From Chloroflexi bacterium RBG_16_68_14 (GTDB taxonomy: Bacteria; Chloroflexota; Dehalococcoidia; DSTF01; RBG-16-68-14): 17,253 nt of DNA. Within the stretch, counting starts at the first letter, position 1; each line of letters starts with the position of its first letter. The notes beneath the pieces are model-generated. The model was not told where the DNA came from. It did not search any database and saw only the letters and a list, made by a program, of their open reading frames with translations. The stretch spans positions 22,563 through 39,815 of the forward strand of contig MGOB01000052.1 in assembly GCA_001796995.1 (NCBI GenBank), in the 5' to 3' direction. The translations under genes and the position numbers were made by a program. Below, piece by piece: positions 8,079 through 14,214 of the stretch.

Positions 8079-8101
8079 ACCTAGAGGTTAGCTGTTAGCT
8101 T
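8073..8101 (+). promoter_or_regulatory. promoter for the dockerin protein gene
   Basis: TTGACA (8073-8078), a 17-nt spacer and TAGCTT (8096-8101); the -10 is weak. Transcription would start near 8108, before the Shine-Dalgarno at 8123-8126. Confidence 0.45.
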
Positions 8102-8133
8102 TCGCTGGTAGAGAACAGCGGCGGAGACCCCTC

Positions 8134-8874
8134 ATGAGCAAGCGTTCCATCCTGATTATCGCAACCGCCCTCGTCGCCGCTCTCAGCTTTGTCTCGATGG
8201 CGGGCGCGCTTACTCCAGGCGGTCGTTCTGCGACGGCCGGGACGGGGACCCCCACCGCAACGCCCTGCCCGACCCCCAAAGTGCCCGACACCTACCACGG
8301 CTCTGGCTGCGGGACGCCTACGCCTAGCCCAACTTCGGTCCGCTTGCCGCCGATGCTCACAATCGACTTCACCGCGAACGGCGAGCACGATGAGATCACT
8401 GTCAACCGCGGGCAACTCGTGACGCTCACGTTGACATACCATAACGACGATCATCGTGGCATAACAATTGATGACACAATTGAATGGAGCGGCAGCGGCC
8501 TCGGCTGGGGCCATTGCTACATCTCACCAGGTTCGAGCTGCAGCGGATCGATCATCGTTTCTGCGGACAACGTTGGCACGATGACCGCTACCGCCAGGAT
8601 AACCGCGTCTGTCGAGACGTGTGGACTGTGTCCGATGCTCTCGTTGGAACGAACGGTAACGATCTACGTCGTCGCTCTCATGGGCGACTTCAACTGCAAC
8701 GGATCGGTGAACAGCATCGACGCGACCCTGATCCTGCAACTTGCTGCCGGCCTCATCCACCCGTTCGACTGCGCGAGGGCAGGCGATGTGAACCAAGACG
8801 GCTCCACGGACGCCATCGACTCCGTACTCATCCTGCAGCACGAGGCAGGGCTGCTGCCGAGCCTTCCGCCGTAG
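8134..8874 (+). CDS. secreted protein with Ig-like domain and C-terminal type I dockerin
   Basis: 246 aa. GGAG (8123-8126) precedes the ATG by 7 nt. A signal peptide (about 1-26, probable cleavage after SMAGA) is followed by a Thr/Pro-rich linker (about 35-70) and a beta-sandwich-like segment (about 72-180) with several cysteines that could form disulfides. The C-terminus has two calcium-loop repeats of dockerin type, D-F-N-C-N-G-S-V-N-S-I-D (from D185) and D-V-N-Q-D-G-S-T-D-A-I-D (from D218), each followed by a helix (LILQ...AGL). Type I dockerins bind cohesin domains in calcium-dependent complexes. No cohesin, scaffoldin or glycoside hydrolase is nearby, so a cellulosome role is not supported. 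Codon use is more AT-rich than in its neighbours. Confidence 0.87.
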   Translation: MSKRSILIIATALVAALSFVSMAGALTPGGRSATAGTGTPTATPCPTPKVPDTYHGSGCGTPTPSPTSVRLPPMLTIDFTANGEHDEITVNRGQLVTLTLTYHNDDHRGITIDDTIEWSGSGLGWGHCYISPGSSCSGSIIVSADNVGTMTATARITASVETCGLCPMLSLERTVTIYVVALMGDFNCNGSVNSIDATLILQLAAGLIHPFDCARAGDVNQDGSTDAIDSVLILQHEAGLLPSLPP

Positions 8875-8882
8875 TCCCGCCT

Positions 8883-9206
8883 CTACCACCCCGCCGTCCC
8901 CTCCCGGAACGCCTCCCGGACCCGCTCCACCTGTTCCGGAGCGAGCAAGTCGCCCAGGGTGCGCAGCCGGTCCTCCAGGTACGAGACGGCGCTGGCGCGG
9001 TCGACCACATCGTCGCTGGCGGCCGCCTCCTCCACCAGCCCGCGGGCGATCTCGTCCAGGCGCTCCTCGATGAGGGCACGCAGGACGCCGGCGTCCGGCT
9101 CCGCCGTCTGAGGCGGGCCGAAGCGCTGGGCGAAGAGGTCGGCGCCGATGAGGCGGGCTATCTGGAGCAACCGTTCGCGTGGGGGGATCACAGGGCGATG
9201 ATACAC
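8883..9206 (-). CDS. small hypothetical helical protein
   Basis: 107 aa if the GTG at 9206 is used; a second GTG at 9191 gives 102 aa (from VIPPRERLLQ) and is about as likely, as neither has a Shine-Dalgarno. The sequence is mainly charged amphipathic helix (for example RALIEERLDEIARGLVEEA) with no membrane segment or motif I recognise. Codon use is GC-rich at third positions as in its neighbours, which favours a real gene. It lies downstream of the zinc-ribbon gene beyond a strong hairpin and ends 8 nt from the stop of the convergent dockerin gene. Confidence 0.6.
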   Translation of the reverse strand: MYHRPVIPPRERLLQIARLIGADLFAQRFGPPQTAEPDAGVLRALIEERLDEIARGLVEEAAASDDVVDRASAVSYLEDRLRTLGDLLAPEQVERVREAFREGTAGW

Positions 9207-9225
9207 GAGGCGCTGCGAGAACGCG

Positions 9226-9259
9226 ACGAGGCCGCCCCGATGGATCGGGGCGGCCTCGT
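9226..9259 (-). terminator. strong hairpin after the zinc-ribbon gene
   Basis: Perfect 16-bp arms (9226-9241 and 9244-9259) around GG; in practice the loop would be wider. It lies 24 nt past the stop of the 9283-9651 gene. No clear U-tract follows on either strand, so it may act as a terminator, an mRNA 3' stabiliser, or both. Confidence 0.5.
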
Positions 9260-9282
9260 TATCGTTGCGCTCTGTGCCCGGC

Positions 9283-9651
9283 TCAGGAACCGGCTTCGGC
9301 TTCCGCCGGGCTGGCCGCGGTACCCTTGAGCTTGTTGTAGCAGGAGCTGCAGTAGACCGGCCGGTCGCCTCGCGGCTGGAAGGGCACCTCCGTCATCATG
9401 CCGCACTCCGCGCAGGTGGCCGGGTGCATCTGGCGGGGCGTCCTTCCGCCGAAGCTGGCGAAGACGCCGTAGCGGACGTAGCCCTCCTCCGGCTCGCTCA
9501 GCCGGCTCGATTTCCGGGCCGAGCGGCAGGGCGGGCAGCGCACCGGCTCATTCTGGAGCCCCTTGCTAGCATAGAACTCCTGTTCGCCGCCGGTGAACAG
9601 GAAGCTCTTGCCGCAGTCACGACAGACCAGTTGCTTATCAGCGAAGGCCAC
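9283..9651 (-). CDS. two-zinc-ribbon protein (CxxC...CxxC family)
   Basis: 122 aa from a GTG at 9651, with AAAGGAA six nt upstream and GAGGAG further out; the longer frame to 9747 would add a tail unlike the family. Two zinc-ribbon halves are clear. The N-terminal one, C-R-D-C-G-K-S-F-x-F-T-x-G-E-Q-E-F-Y...C-P-P-C, is a common bacterial probable-zinc-ribbon domain. The C-terminal one, C-A-E-C-G...R-P-V-Y-C-S-S-C-Y, matches the CxxC-x17-CxxC domain. Both likely bind one zinc each. Such proteins are widespread in Chloroflexota and related phyla, and no firm function is known; nucleic-acid binding is a guess. Its leader holds a terminator-like hairpin. Confidence 0.85.
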   Translation of the reverse strand: MAFADKQLVCRDCGKSFLFTGGEQEFYASKGLQNEPVRCPPCRSARKSSRLSEPEEGYVRYGVFASFGGRTPRQMHPATCAECGMMTEVPFQPRGDRPVYCSSCYNKLKGTAASPAEAEAGS

Positions 9652-9675
9652 AAATGGTTCCTTTCTCCTCGGGAT

Positions 9676-9699
9676 ACAAGAAACGGCCCGCACAGGCCG
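9676..9699 (-). terminator. terminator-like hairpin in the zinc-ribbon gene leader
   Basis: On the minus strand, CGGCC (9699-9695), a 6-nt loop, GGCCG (9688-9684) and then TTTCTTGT resemble a short intrinsic terminator. It lies between the promoter at 9727-9755 and the start at 9651, so attenuation is possible. The stem is only 5 bp. Confidence 0.4.
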
Positions 9700-9726
9700 C
9701 TTCCCGTTCCGACCAAGCTCGATTGG

Positions 9727-9755
9727 AGTATACCGAACCTCCGCCACCAGGGCAA
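9727..9755 (-). promoter_or_regulatory. promoter for the zinc-ribbon gene
   Basis: On the minus strand, TTGCCC (9755-9750), a 17-nt spacer and TATACT (9732-9727). The start of transcription near 9720 would give a leader of about 70 nt. Confidence 0.5.
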
Positions 9756-9837
9756 GGCTCGCACCAGAGCGATGGCGCCAACAAAGTGAACGGAAGCCCC
9801 GCCTGCGCGGCGGAGCGTTCTGAGCTACGCTCCAAGG

Positions 9838-9912
9838 TGGTGGCAGCGAGAGGATTCGAACCTCCGACCCGTCGATTATGAGCCGACTGCTCTGCCACTG
9901 AGCTACGCTGCC
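9838..9912 (-). tRNA. elongator tRNA-Met (CAU)
   Basis: The minus strand folds as a full cloverleaf: acceptor GGCAGCG/CGCTGCC, D stem GCTC/GAGC, anticodon stem GTCGG/TCGAC with loop CTCATAA, T stem GGAGG/CCTCT with loop TTCGAAT, discriminator A and an encoded CCA (9840-9838). The anticodon CAU is at 9880-9878. A paired G1-C72 excludes an initiator tRNA. A lysidine-modified tRNA-Ile2 also carries CAU in its gene and is less likely by overall sequence. Confidence 0.95.
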
Positions 9913-9935
9913 ACCCTGGGGTTAGGCCAGCCGAC

Positions 9936-9964
9936 AGTATAACAGCGGCCTCCCACCCCAGCAA
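9936..9964 (-). promoter_or_regulatory. promoter for tRNA-Met
   Basis: On the minus strand, TTGCTG (9964-9959), a 17-nt spacer and TATACT (9941-9936). Transcription would begin near 9929, about 17 nt before the mature 5' end. It is back to back with the ileS promoter. Confidence 0.6.
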
Positions 9965-10000
9965 ACCGCGCGACCCGTGAGTTGCTACCCAACACTCTCC

Positions 10001-10030
10001 TTGACATGGCCTTCCCCCACTCCCTAGAAT
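10001..10030 (+). promoter_or_regulatory. ileS leader promoter
   Basis: A perfect TTGACA (10001-10006), an 18-nt spacer and TAGAAT (10025-10030). Transcription would begin near 10037, at the start of the T-box leader. It is the best promoter in the window. Confidence 0.75.
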
Positions 10031-10178
10031 CCAGGGCGTACAGGCTGCGACGGAGACGAGTAGGCCGGATCAGCCCGCCGACGGCGGGCAAGAGCCGCTC
10101 AGCGAGCCCAAACCTGGTGCGAGCGGGCGCGGTCTCCCCGGCCGAAGATCCCTCCCGAGCCGCCGACCGAACGGGAAG

Positions 10179-10215
10179 AGAACCTAGAACCGGGCCCGTG
10201 TTGGTTCTGGGTTCT
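10179..10215. repeat. double AGAACC/GGTTCT inverted repeat in the T-box leader
   Basis: AGAACC occurs twice, one nt apart (10179-10191), and pairs across an 11-nt loop with two GGTTCT copies (10203-10215), with one T-G wobble. It may be an inserted element or a functional stem II of the leader. Confidence 0.6.
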
Positions 10216-10233
10216 GCCCCGACTTGTCGGGGC
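10216..10233. repeat. palindromic repeat GCCCCGAC-NN-GTCGGGGC, copy 2 (T-box linker)
   Basis: Its reverse complement is identical to 6991-7008 in larA. It directly follows the AGAACC/GGTTCT hairpin. Confidence 0.75.
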
Positions 10234-10386
10234 CCAAGTAGGCTCGGCCGGAGCGCCCACCGTTATCAGGGGCAGAGGCGTGATAGCGCCGTACAGAGTG
10301 TCTCCCGCCTCCAGCCTCCGAAGACCAGGCTTCAGCCTGGCGGGCGGGGCGGCGGGGGGAAGTAGGGTGGTACCGCGGGTACATCG

Positions 10387-10415
10387 GCCCGTCCCTATCG
10401 AGGGGACGGGCTTTC
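10387..10415 (+). terminator. T-box-controlled intrinsic terminator
   Basis: GCCCGTCCC (10387-10395) pairs with GGGACGGGC (10403-10411), followed by TTTCTG. The stem starts 9 nt after the T-box, and antitermination would exclude it. Confidence 0.85.
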
Positions 10416-10468
10416 TGATTACAGTGAACATGTTTAGGGCCGGACAGGAGAAGAGAGGATCAATTACC

Positions 10469-10523
10469 CGTAGGGGCCCCGACAGGTCGGGGCCCTGGAC
10501 AGAGCTAAAGCTCTGTCCCTACG
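10469..10523. repeat. 55-bp miniature element with CGTAGGG/CCCTACG ends
   Basis: Seven-bp terminal inverted repeats (10469-10475 and 10517-10523) enclose two hairpins: the third copy of GCCCCGAC-AG-GTCGGGGC (10476-10493), and GGACAGAGCT-aa-AGCTCTGTCC (10497-10518). It lies between the T-box terminator and the ileS start codon. Confidence 0.65.
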
Positions 10524-10547
10524 AGGTCAGGAGCCGGGCCGAGCGCT

Positions 10548-13500
10548 GTGTTTAGACCTGTCGATCCCAAGCCGGACTTCCCCGCCCTGGAGCGCGAGAC
10601 GCTCCGCTGGTGGGATGACCACGACGTCGTGGCGCAGTACCTGCGCCGGAACGAGGCGTCGCCGCGGCGCTGGTCGTTCATCGATGGCCCCATCACCGCC
10701 AACAACCCCATGGGCGTCCACCACGCCTGGGGCCGCACCTACAAGGACGTCTTCCAGCGCCACCGGACCATGCGCGGCTTCCGCCAGCGCTACCAGAACG
10801 GCTTCGACTGCCAGGGCCTCTGGATCGAGGTGGAGGTGGAGCGCGAGCTGAGCTTCACCTCCAAGCACGACATCGAGGCCTACGGCATCGACCGCTTCGT
10901 GGAGGCGTGCAAGGAGCGCGTCCGCCGCTTCGCCGACCAGATCACGGAGCAGTCCATCCGCCTCGGCTACTGGATGGACTGGGACAACTCCTACTTCACT
11001 AACTCGGACGAGAACAACTACGCCATCTGGCACTTCTTGAAGGCCTGCCACCGGCGGGGCTGGCTCTACAAGGGCTTCGACGTGATGCCCTGGTGTCCCC
11101 GCTGCGCCACCGGTCTCTCCAACATGGAGATCGTCACCGAGGGCTACCGGGAGCTGACCCACCCCAGCGTCTACCTGAAGTTCCCGCTGGAGGCGCGCCC
11201 CGGCGGGCCTGCCCTGAGCGAAGTCGGAGGGTCGCTGCTGGTCTGGACGACCACGCCCTGGACGCTGGCCGCCAACGTCGCCGCCGCCGTCCATCCCGAC
11301 CGCCCCTACCTCCGCGTGCGCCAGGGCGACGATGTCCTCTACCTGGCGAAGGCGGCGCTGGGCGTGCTCCAGGGCGATTACACCGTAGAGGCGGAGCTGC
11401 CGGGCCGAGAGCTGGTCGGCCTCGCCTACCGCGGTCCCTTCGACGAGCTGCCGGCCCAGCAGGGCGTCGTCCACCGCGTCATCGAGTGGGAGGAGGTGAG
11501 CGAGGAGGAAGGGACCGGCGTCGTCCACATCGCGCCGGGCTGCGGCCAGGAGGACTTCGCCCTCAGCAAGCAGTTCGACCTGGCGGTCATCGCCCCCATC
11601 GACGAGTTCGGCAACTACCTGGAGGGCTTCGGCTTCCTGGACGGTCGCTTCGCCGGTGAGGTGGGCCCGGCCATCTTCGACTCGCTGCGAGAGAAGGGGC
11701 TGCGCTATCGTACCGAGAACTACACCCACCGCTACCCCGTCTGCTGGCGCTGCGGCAGCGAGCTGCTCTTCCGCCTGGTGGACGAGTGGTTCATCTCCAT
11801 GGACGAGCTGCGCTACCAGATCGCGGACGTGGCGAGGAAGATCCGCTGGATCCCCGACTTCGGCCTGGAGCGGGAGCTGGACTGGCTGCGCAACATGGCG
11901 GACTGGATGATCTCCAAGAAGCGCTACTACGGCCTGGCGCTGCCCATCTACCCCTGCGCCTGCGGCCACGTCGAGGTCATCGGCGGGCGGGAGGAGCTGC
12001 GGGAGAAGGCGGCAGAGGGCTGGGAGCAGTTCGAGGGCCACTCACCCCACCGGCCCTGGGTGGACACAATGAAGATCCGCTGCCCCCAGTGCGGCGAGGC
12101 CGTCTCCCGCATCGCCGACGTGGGCAACCCCTGGCTGGACGCCGGCATCGTCCCCTTCGCCACGCTCCGGTACGACACCGACCACGCCTACTGGCAGCAG
12201 TGGTTCCCCGCCGACTTCATCACCGAGAGCTTCCCCGGCCAGTTCCGCAACTGGTTCTACGCCCTGCTGGCCATGAGCACCGTGCTGGAGAACCGCGAGC
12301 CGTTCCGCACCGTGCTGGGCCACGGCCAGGTGCGCGACGAGCACGGCGAGGACATGCACGCGAGCAAGGGCAACGCCATCTGGTTCGACGAGGCCGCCGA
12401 GCGCATGGGCGCGGACGTCATGCGCTGGCTCTTCCTGCGCCACAACCCGTCGAGCAACGTGAACTTCGGCTGGGCCCCGGCCGACGAGGTGCGCCGCAGC
12501 CTGATCCTCACCCTCTGGAACACCTACTCCTTCTTCGTCACCTACGCCAACATCGACAGGTGGCGGCCCCCCTCCCCCAGCGCCGCCCCAGGGGTCGCGG
12601 GGAATGAGCTGGACCGGTGGGTGCTGTCGGAGCTGCACCAGCTCATCACCGATGTCTCGGCGGGGCTGGAGGACTACGATACGATGGCGCCCTGCCGGCG
12701 CATCGAGGCGTTCGTGGAGGACCTCTCGAACTGGTACGTGCGCCGCAGCCGCCGCCGCTTCTGGAAGTCCGGGGACGACGCCGACAAGCGCTCGGCCTAC
12801 GAGACGCTGTACCAGTGTCTGGTGAGCCTCGCCGGGCTGCTGGCGCCCTTCATGCCCTTCCTGGCAGAGGAGCTCTACCAGAACCTGGTGCGCTCGCAGG
12901 ACGGCTCGGCGGGGCTCGCCGCAAGCGGCGCGGCGCCGCCCTCCGTCCACCTCTGCGACTGGCCGGAGGCTGACTCATCGCTCATCGACCAGGTGCTGAA
13001 CAACGAGGTGCGGCTGGTAATGCGGCTCGCGTCGCTGGGCCGTTCGGCGCGGAGCAAAGCGGGGATCAAGGTGCGCCAGCCGCTGCCCCGCGTCTTCGTC
13101 AAGGTGCGCACCAAGATCGAAGAAGACGCGCTCGCGCGCATGCGCGCGCAGCTAGAGGAAGAGCTCAACGTGAAGGAAGTTCAGCACATGGACGATGAGT
13201 CGCATTTCCTCAATTGGTACGTTCAACCGAACCTACCTGTTCTCGGGCCGAAGTACGGTGCCGATGTCAACAAGATTCGCGCGCATCTTGTCCAACAAGA
13301 CCCCAACGCCATGGCTGCAGCTATCTCGCAGGGGCAGAGGATCGAGGCCGCCGGCTTCCAGCTGGAACCGAACGAAGTGCTCGTCACGACCGTTGAGAAA
13401 GAAGGCTTCGCCTCGGCGCAGGAGGCAGGCTACGTGGTGGTGGTCGACACGGAGGTGCCGCCGGAGCTGCGCGACGAGGGGCTGGCGCGGGAACTGGTGC

Positions 13501-13736
13501 ACCGGATCCAGAACCTGCGCCGCGAGGCCGGCTTCGACATCTCGGACCGCATCACCGCCTACTGGCAGGGCGACGACGACGTGCGCCGCGTGCTCGATGC
13601 GCACGCCGACTACGTGAAGGGCGAGACGCTCTCGCTATCGCTGGTAGAAGCTGACCCGCCGTCGGAGGCGCACCGCTCGGAGCAGAACGTGGACGGGCAC
13701 CAGGTGGTGCTGGGGGTACGGCGGACTCGGCCGTAG
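10548..13736 (+). CDS. ileS: isoleucyl-tRNA synthetase with altered HIGH motif
   Basis: 1062 aa, class I synthetase that charges tRNA-Ile. The GTG start gives the usual N-terminus (MFRPVDPKPDFPALE); AGGAG at 10529-10533 is rather far (14 nt). The HIGH signature reads G56-V57-H58-H59, in PMGVHHAWGRT, instead of H-x-G-H. The KMSKS region reads D602-M-H-A-S-K-G-N609. The CP1 editing domain is present, with the Thr-rich WTTTPWT (233-239) and D336 in GQEDF. Cysteines C399/C402 and C470/C472/C512/C515 suggest zinc sites. The C-terminal anticodon-binding part ends in the usual RELVHRIQNLRREAGFDISDRI segment. A repeat-encoded insertion (ARPGGPALSEVGG) precedes SLLVWTTTPWT. Codons from about 13111 to 13413 are unusually AT-ended for this gene. 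The stop TAG lies in a GTAGGGG sequence. It is controlled by the T-box upstream. Confidence 0.96.
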   Translation: MFRPVDPKPDFPALERETLRWWDDHDVVAQYLRRNEASPRRWSFIDGPITANNPMGVHHAWGRTYKDVFQRHRTMRGFRQRYQNGFDCQGLWIEVEVERELSFTSKHDIEAYGIDRFVEACKERVRRFADQITEQSIRLGYWMDWDNSYFTNSDENNYAIWHFLKACHRRGWLYKGFDVMPWCPRCATGLSNMEIVTEGYRELTHPSVYLKFPLEARPGGPALSEVGGSLLVWTTTPWTLAANVAAAVHPDRPYLRVRQGDDVLYLAKAALGVLQGDYTVEAELPGRELVGLAYRGPFDELPAQQGVVHRVIEWEEVSEEEGTGVVHIAPGCGQEDFALSKQFDLAVIAPIDEFGNYLEGFGFLDGRFAGEVGPAIFDSLREKGLRYRTENYTHRYPVCWRCGSELLFRLVDEWFISMDELRYQIADVARKIRWIPDFGLERELDWLRNMADWMISKKRYYGLALPIYPCACGHVEVIGGREELREKAAEGWEQFEGHSPHRPWVDTMKIRCPQCGEAVSRIADVGNPWLDAGIVPFATLRYDTDHAYWQQWFPADFITESFPGQFRNWFYALLAMSTVLENREPFRTVLGHGQVRDEHGEDMHASKGNAIWFDEAAERMGADVMRWLFLRHNPSSNVNFGWAPADEVRRSLILTLWNTYSFFVTYANIDRWRPPSPSAAPGVAGNELDRWVLSELHQLITDVSAGLEDYDTMAPCRRIEAFVEDLSNWYVRRSRRRFWKSGDDADKRSAYETLYQCLVSLAGLLAPFMPFLAEELYQNLVRSQDGSAGLAASGAAPPSVHLCDWPEADSSLIDQVLNNEVRLVMRLASLGRSARSKAGIKVRQPLPRVFVKVRTKIEEDALARMRAQLEEELNVKEVQHMDDESHFLNWYVQPNLPVLGPKYGADVNKIRAHLVQQDPNAMAAAISQGQRIEAAGFQLEPNEVLVTTVEKEGFASAQEAGYVVVVDTEVPPELRDEGLARELVHRIQNLRREAGFDISDRITAYWQGDDDVRRVLDAHADYVKGETLSLSLVEADPPSEAHRSEQNVDGHQVVLGVRRTRP
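11212..11231. repeat. GAGCGAAGTCG-core repeat inside ileS
   Basis: The core GAGCGAAGTCGG (11216-11227) is flanked by pairing arms CCCT and AGGG. It is read in frame as ALSEVGG. The related larA copy at 7835-7852 has other arms that also pair. Confidence 0.7.
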
Positions 13737-13787
13737 GGGCCAAGCGAAGCTGGGGCCGCTCGTACCTAGAATCCTCGGGCCCGCCCC

Positions 13788-14198
13788 TCATCCCTCGGTT
13801 TTCGGCACCAGGCAGACCAGATGCATCTCTTCGACTATAACCTCGCGTCTCTCGAAAACGGTGGCGTAGGTCGGCCCGCTTTGCGGGTCATAGATCACAA
13901 TGTACTGCGGCTCACCGTCATCGCCCAAGATGACGCCAGCTGTTTCAGACACCCAAGCATCGGCGGCGTGCTCTAGCTCGATGTTGGCGTCGTCGGCGAT
14001 GGCATCCGGCGAATAGTCGCTGGACAGAACGGTGCCGTCAAAGTCCACGCACCCGAATGCATAGTGTTCGGCGTTCCCTTGCACCAAGCTGTCGGTCAAG
14101 TCGTCCACGATGGCGCGGTCACCAGCCGAATCGCTTCCGCCGCCACATGCGACCAGCAAGGCAGTCAGCAGGGCTACCACAGGGACGGTCTTGTTCAC
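13788..14198 (-). CDS. small lipoprotein, unknown function
   Basis: 136 aa from a GTG at 14198. This start gives a clean lipoprotein signal (NKTVPVVALLTALLVAC, cysteine C18) and clears the upstream reading frame, which ends at 14215; the longer frame to 14291 would overlap it with a low-complexity tail. The mature part (GGGSDSAG linker, then about 110 residues) is acidic, beta-rich and holds two further cysteines (FGCVDFDG, HLVCLVP) that could pair. I recognise no family. It is the last gene of a three-gene exported-protein operon, and its third codon positions are less GC-rich than those of the core genes. Confidence 0.75.
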   Translation of the reverse strand: MNKTVPVVALLTALLVACGGGSDSAGDRAIVDDLTDSLVQGNAEHYAFGCVDFDGTVLSSDYSPDAIADDANIELEHAADAWVSETAGVILGDDGEPQYIVIYDPQSGPTYATVFERREVIVEEMHLVCLVPKTEG

Positions 14199-14214
14199 GC
14201 GCGCGCCTACAGAA

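Larger units (their letters stand above)
10037..10415 (+). promoter_or_regulatory. T-box riboswitch, isoleucine specific
   Basis: The conserved T-box AGGGTGGTACCGCGG is at 10364-10378, followed at once by an intrinsic terminator. Upstream is stem I, with CGGAGACGAGTAGG (from 10051), a distal-loop-like segment AGCGAGCCC...GGTGCGAGC (10101-10124) and a specifier region GAAGATCCCTCCCGAG holding the Ile codon ATC at 10148-10150. A stem III hairpin CCAGGC-ttca-GCCTGG is at 10325-10340. Uncharged tRNA-Ile would pair with AUC and with the T-box bulge, favouring the antiterminator and ileS expression. The linker between stem I and stem III (about 10179-10233) carries repeat hairpins also found elsewhere in the window. 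Confidence 0.93.

Noticed and set aside
8683..8874. Cellulosome component
   Set aside because: A dockerin alone is not enough; there is no cohesin, scaffoldin or carbohydrate-active enzyme in the window.
9638..9964. Minus-strand frame covering the tRNA
   Set aside because: It overlaps a complete tRNA-Met cloverleaf and promoters; no coding signal.
9838..10547. Integrated element at the tRNA-Met gene
   Set aside because: No integrase, no duplicated tRNA 3' end, and the following stretch is explained by the ileS promoter and T-box leader.
10527..12950. Long antisense frames within ileS (504 and 302 residues)
   Set aside because: Low-complexity Val/Gly/Glu/Asp-rich shadow translation opposite a well-conserved synthetase.
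13737..13787. Terminator or further repeat copy between ileS and the convergent lipoprotein gene
   Set aside because: GGGGCC occurs twice and GTAGGG begins the stretch, but no stable stem with a U-tract and no matching CCCTAC end were found; at most a decayed element.
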